A stretch of DNA of 64,000 bases from Pigmentiphaga sp. NML080357. Its GTDB lineage: Bacteria; Pseudomonadota; Gammaproteobacteria; Burkholderiales; Burkholderiaceae_B. Position 1 is the first letter of the stretch; each line of letters starts with the position of its first letter. The translations under genes and the position numbers were made by a program. Below are positions 62,672 through 64,000 of this stretch, in pieces. The stretch covers positions 372,001 to 436,000 of the forward strand of contig NZ_NINW01000049.1 of assembly GCF_002188465.1 (NCBI RefSeq), written 5' to 3'. The notes beneath the pieces are model-generated. The model did no database searches, had not been told where the DNA came from, and saw nothing but the letters and a program-made list of their open reading frames with translations.

Positions 62672-62730
62672 GGCAAAAAGTCTATATGCACGAAGGGGGC
62701 GGCGCTACTTTCCCGGGCGGAAATCCCCGG

Positions 62731-62774
62731 TTGAATGTTTTTGTTCAAGTATATAAACTTTTATTCATAAATAA
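62731..62774 (+). promoter_or_regulatory. AT-rich promoter/operator of the MaoC-CitE genes
   Basis: Two dyads: TTGAA-N8-TTCAA (62731-62748) and TTATT-CAT-AAATAA (62761-62774). A TATAAA-like -10 (62752-62757) lies about 15 bases behind TTGAAT (62731-62736). The region is strikingly AT-rich in a GC-rich genome and directly precedes the MaoC start. IclR-family operators are often such dyads over the promoter. Confidence 0.5.
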
Positions 62775-62801
62775 GAACGATCGAACCGGAAGGAGACATC
62801 G

Positions 62802-63254
62802 ATGGCCGGACTGTATTTCGAGCAGTTCTCGCCCGGGCAGGAATTCGTCCATGACTGGACGCGTACCGTCACGGAGATGGACAACGTGCTGTTCAGTTCC
62901 CTGACGATGAACGTCCAGCCCCTGCATATCGACGCCCATTTCGCCGCGCAGACCGAGTTCAAGCGGCCGCTGGTGAACAGCCTGTTCACGCTGGGCCTGA
63001 TGATAGGCATGACCGTGAACGACACCACGCTCGGCACGACGGTGGCCAACCTGGGCATGACCGAAGTGGCTTTTCCCAAGCCGGTGTTCGCCGGCGATAC
63101 GCTGCACGTGCGCACCCGCGTGCTATCGGTGCGCGAGAGCCGCTCGCGTCCGAACGCCGGCATCGTGGAGTTCGAGCACGTCGCGTTGAACCAGGACGAC
63201 GACATCGTCGCCCGCTGCAAGCGCTCCGCCTTGATGCACAAGGCGCCGGCCTAG
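62802..63254 (+). CDS. MaoC-family hotdog enoyl-CoA hydratase
   Basis: 150-residue hydratase. The MaoC catalytic block is visible as [26 protein letters not shown], with Asp and His in PLHIDAHF. Also present are [33 protein letters not shown] precedes the ATG. Small hydratases of this kind next to CitE lyases work on mesaconyl-CoA or itaconyl-CoA. It lies nine bases ahead of the CitE gene, with which it is surely cotranscribed. The exact substrate is unproven. Confidence 0.88.
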   Translation: MAGLYFEQFSPGQEFVHDWTRTVTEMDNVLFSSLTMNVQPLHIDAHFAAQTEFKRPLVNSLFTLGLMIGMTVNDTTLGTTVANLGMTEVAFPKPVFAGDTLHVRTRVLSVRESRSRPNAGIVEFEHVALNQDDDIVARCKRSALMHKAPA

Positions 63255-63263
63255 GAGTCCGCC

Positions 63264-64000
63264 ATGATCCGCTCCATGCTGTTCGTGCCCGGCGATTCGC
63301 CGCGCAAGTTCGACAAGGCCGCCGCGAGTTCCGCAGACGCCCTGATCCTCGATCTGGAGGACTCGGTGGCGCCCGATGCCAAGCCGGCGGCGCGGGATAC
63401 GGTGCGCGGCATGCTGGACCGGCCGCCCGCCGGCAAGCAGCTATGGGTGCGGATCAACGCATTGGACAGCGGCGTCGCGCTCGAGGACCTCGCCGCCGTC
63501 GTGCCCGGGCGGCCGTTCGGCATCGTGCTGCCCAAGTGCGCGGGCCGCGCCGATCTTCAGCGGGCCGCGCACTACCTCGACGCCTGCGAGGCCATGGCGG
63601 GCCTGCCGGCGGGCGATGTCCGCATCCTGGCCATCGCGACCGAGACCGCGCGGTCGCTGTTCGGCCTGCACGACTATGCCGGCGCCACGCCCAGGCTCTG
63701 GGGCCTGTCGTGGGGCGCGGAGGATCTCGCCGCCGACGTGGGCGCCCAGGCCAACCGCGCGGCGGGCCGCTACACCGAACCGTTCCGGCTGGCGCGTTCC
63801 CTGTGCCTGATGGCCGCGGCCGCTGCCGGCGTGCGCGCCGTCGATACCGTGTGCGTGGATCTTGACGCGCCCGAGGTGCTGGCCGAGGAAACCCGCGAGG
63901 CCGTGCGCGACGGCTTCGTCGGCAAGCTCGCCATTCATCCCAGGCACGTGGATGCCATCAATGCGCTCATGTCGCCCGACGCGGCCATGCTCCAGTGGGC
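63264..64000 (+). CDS. HpcH/HpaI aldolase / citrate lyase beta-like (CitE) protein, 3' end outside window
   Basis: CoA-ester lyase of the CitE/Mcl/Ccl family; 245 codons are visible and the frame stays open at the window end. It starts MIRSMLFVPGDSPRKFDKAA. The metal- and substrate-binding blocks are ALILDLEDSVAP, LWVRINALDS, GIVLPKCAG (Lys), IATETARSLFGL (Glu) and GKLAIHPRHVDAIN. Orphan CitE proteins cleave malyl-, beta-methylmalyl- or citramalyl-CoA. Together with the MaoC hydratase and IclR regulator, it suggests degradation of a C4-C5 branched dicarboxylate such as itaconate or mesaconate. Confidence 0.92.
   Translation, partial: MIRSMLFVPGDSPRKFDKAAASSADALILDLEDSVAPDAKPAARDTVRGMLDRPPAGKQLWVRINALDSGVALEDLAAVVPGRPFGIVLPKCAGRADLQRAAHYLDACEAMAGLPAGDVRILAIATETARSLFGLHDYAGATPRLWGLSWGAEDLAADVGAQANRAAGRYTEPFRLARSLCLMAAAAAGVRAVDTVCVDLDAPEVLAEETREAVRDGFVGKLAIHPRHVDAINALMSPDAAMLQW

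Overview
The window is high-GC chromosomal DNA of a betaproteobacterium, most probably Bordetella or a close Alcaligenaceae relative such as Achromobacter. The reasons are four orphan Bug/TctC-type periplasmic binding proteins, each beside a different catabolic enzyme or regulator, abundant LysR and IclR regulators, a monomeric NADP isocitrate dehydrogenase and a TonB receptor operon of the DUF3649-PepSY-DUF3325 type. Nothing suggests a phage, plasmid or insertion sequence. I saw no rRNA, tRNA or CRISPR array. The species is an inference from gene content; no search was run.

Layout. 0-6.3 kb: thiolase (partial), IclR regulator, YbiB, a CbiX chelatase with an in-frame 81-bp repeat array at its start, GST, peptide deformylase and cardiolipin synthase. 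6.3-9.2 kb: FMN-dependent lactate dehydrogenase, two small disordered proteins and a DUF2243 membrane protein. 9.2-16 kb: an iron-uptake operon (TonB receptor, DUF3649, PepSY, DUF3325) behind a Fur-box-like site, facing a CpxRA-like two-component pair. 16-25 kb: aldo/keto reductases, an SsuABC/TauABC-type transporter with two flavin monooxygenases, a DUF1932 oxidoreductase and a thioesterase. 25-33 kb: a second PepSY protein, 3-hydroxybenzoate 6-hydroxylase with a divergent LysR gene, a ferredoxin, a hybrid kinase and a Cys/Met-metabolism PLP enzyme. 32.8-43 kb: two divergent gene sets carrying a glutamate-cyclase-like protein, an Asp/Glu-racemase-superfamily isomerase, two Bug receptors, dienelactone hydrolase, an M28 peptidase, a D-amino-acid-oxidase-family enzyme (with a second 81-bp repeat array at its start) and a TauE/SafE permease. 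43-53.8 kb: cyclopropane synthase, a Crp/Fnr regulator, a Rid protein, a third Bug, a BetT-like transporter, GST, a PAS hybrid kinase, an MFS transporter and membrane proteins including one of only 24 residues. 54-64 kb: icd, a MarR-controlled amidohydrolase plus fourth Bug gene, a cytosolic chemoreceptor with four near-identical PAS domains, and an IclR-MaoC-CitE locus running off the end.

The most unusual feature is the 81-bp (27-codon) tandem repeat at 2931-3173 (three units) and 40815-40976 (two units). At both loci it sits on an ATGA stop/start overlap between two cotranscribed genes, stays in frame, contains three potential hairpins and carries a Shine-Dalgarno sequence. At the first locus every unit also ends by recreating a GTG start, and at the second the array as a whole ends at one. 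It looks like a palindromic repeat family that inserts into translation starts and becomes coding. The best candidate metabolic system is the 32.8-43 kb locus, whose enzymes together suggest handling of a D-amino acid, lactam or similar chiral compound.
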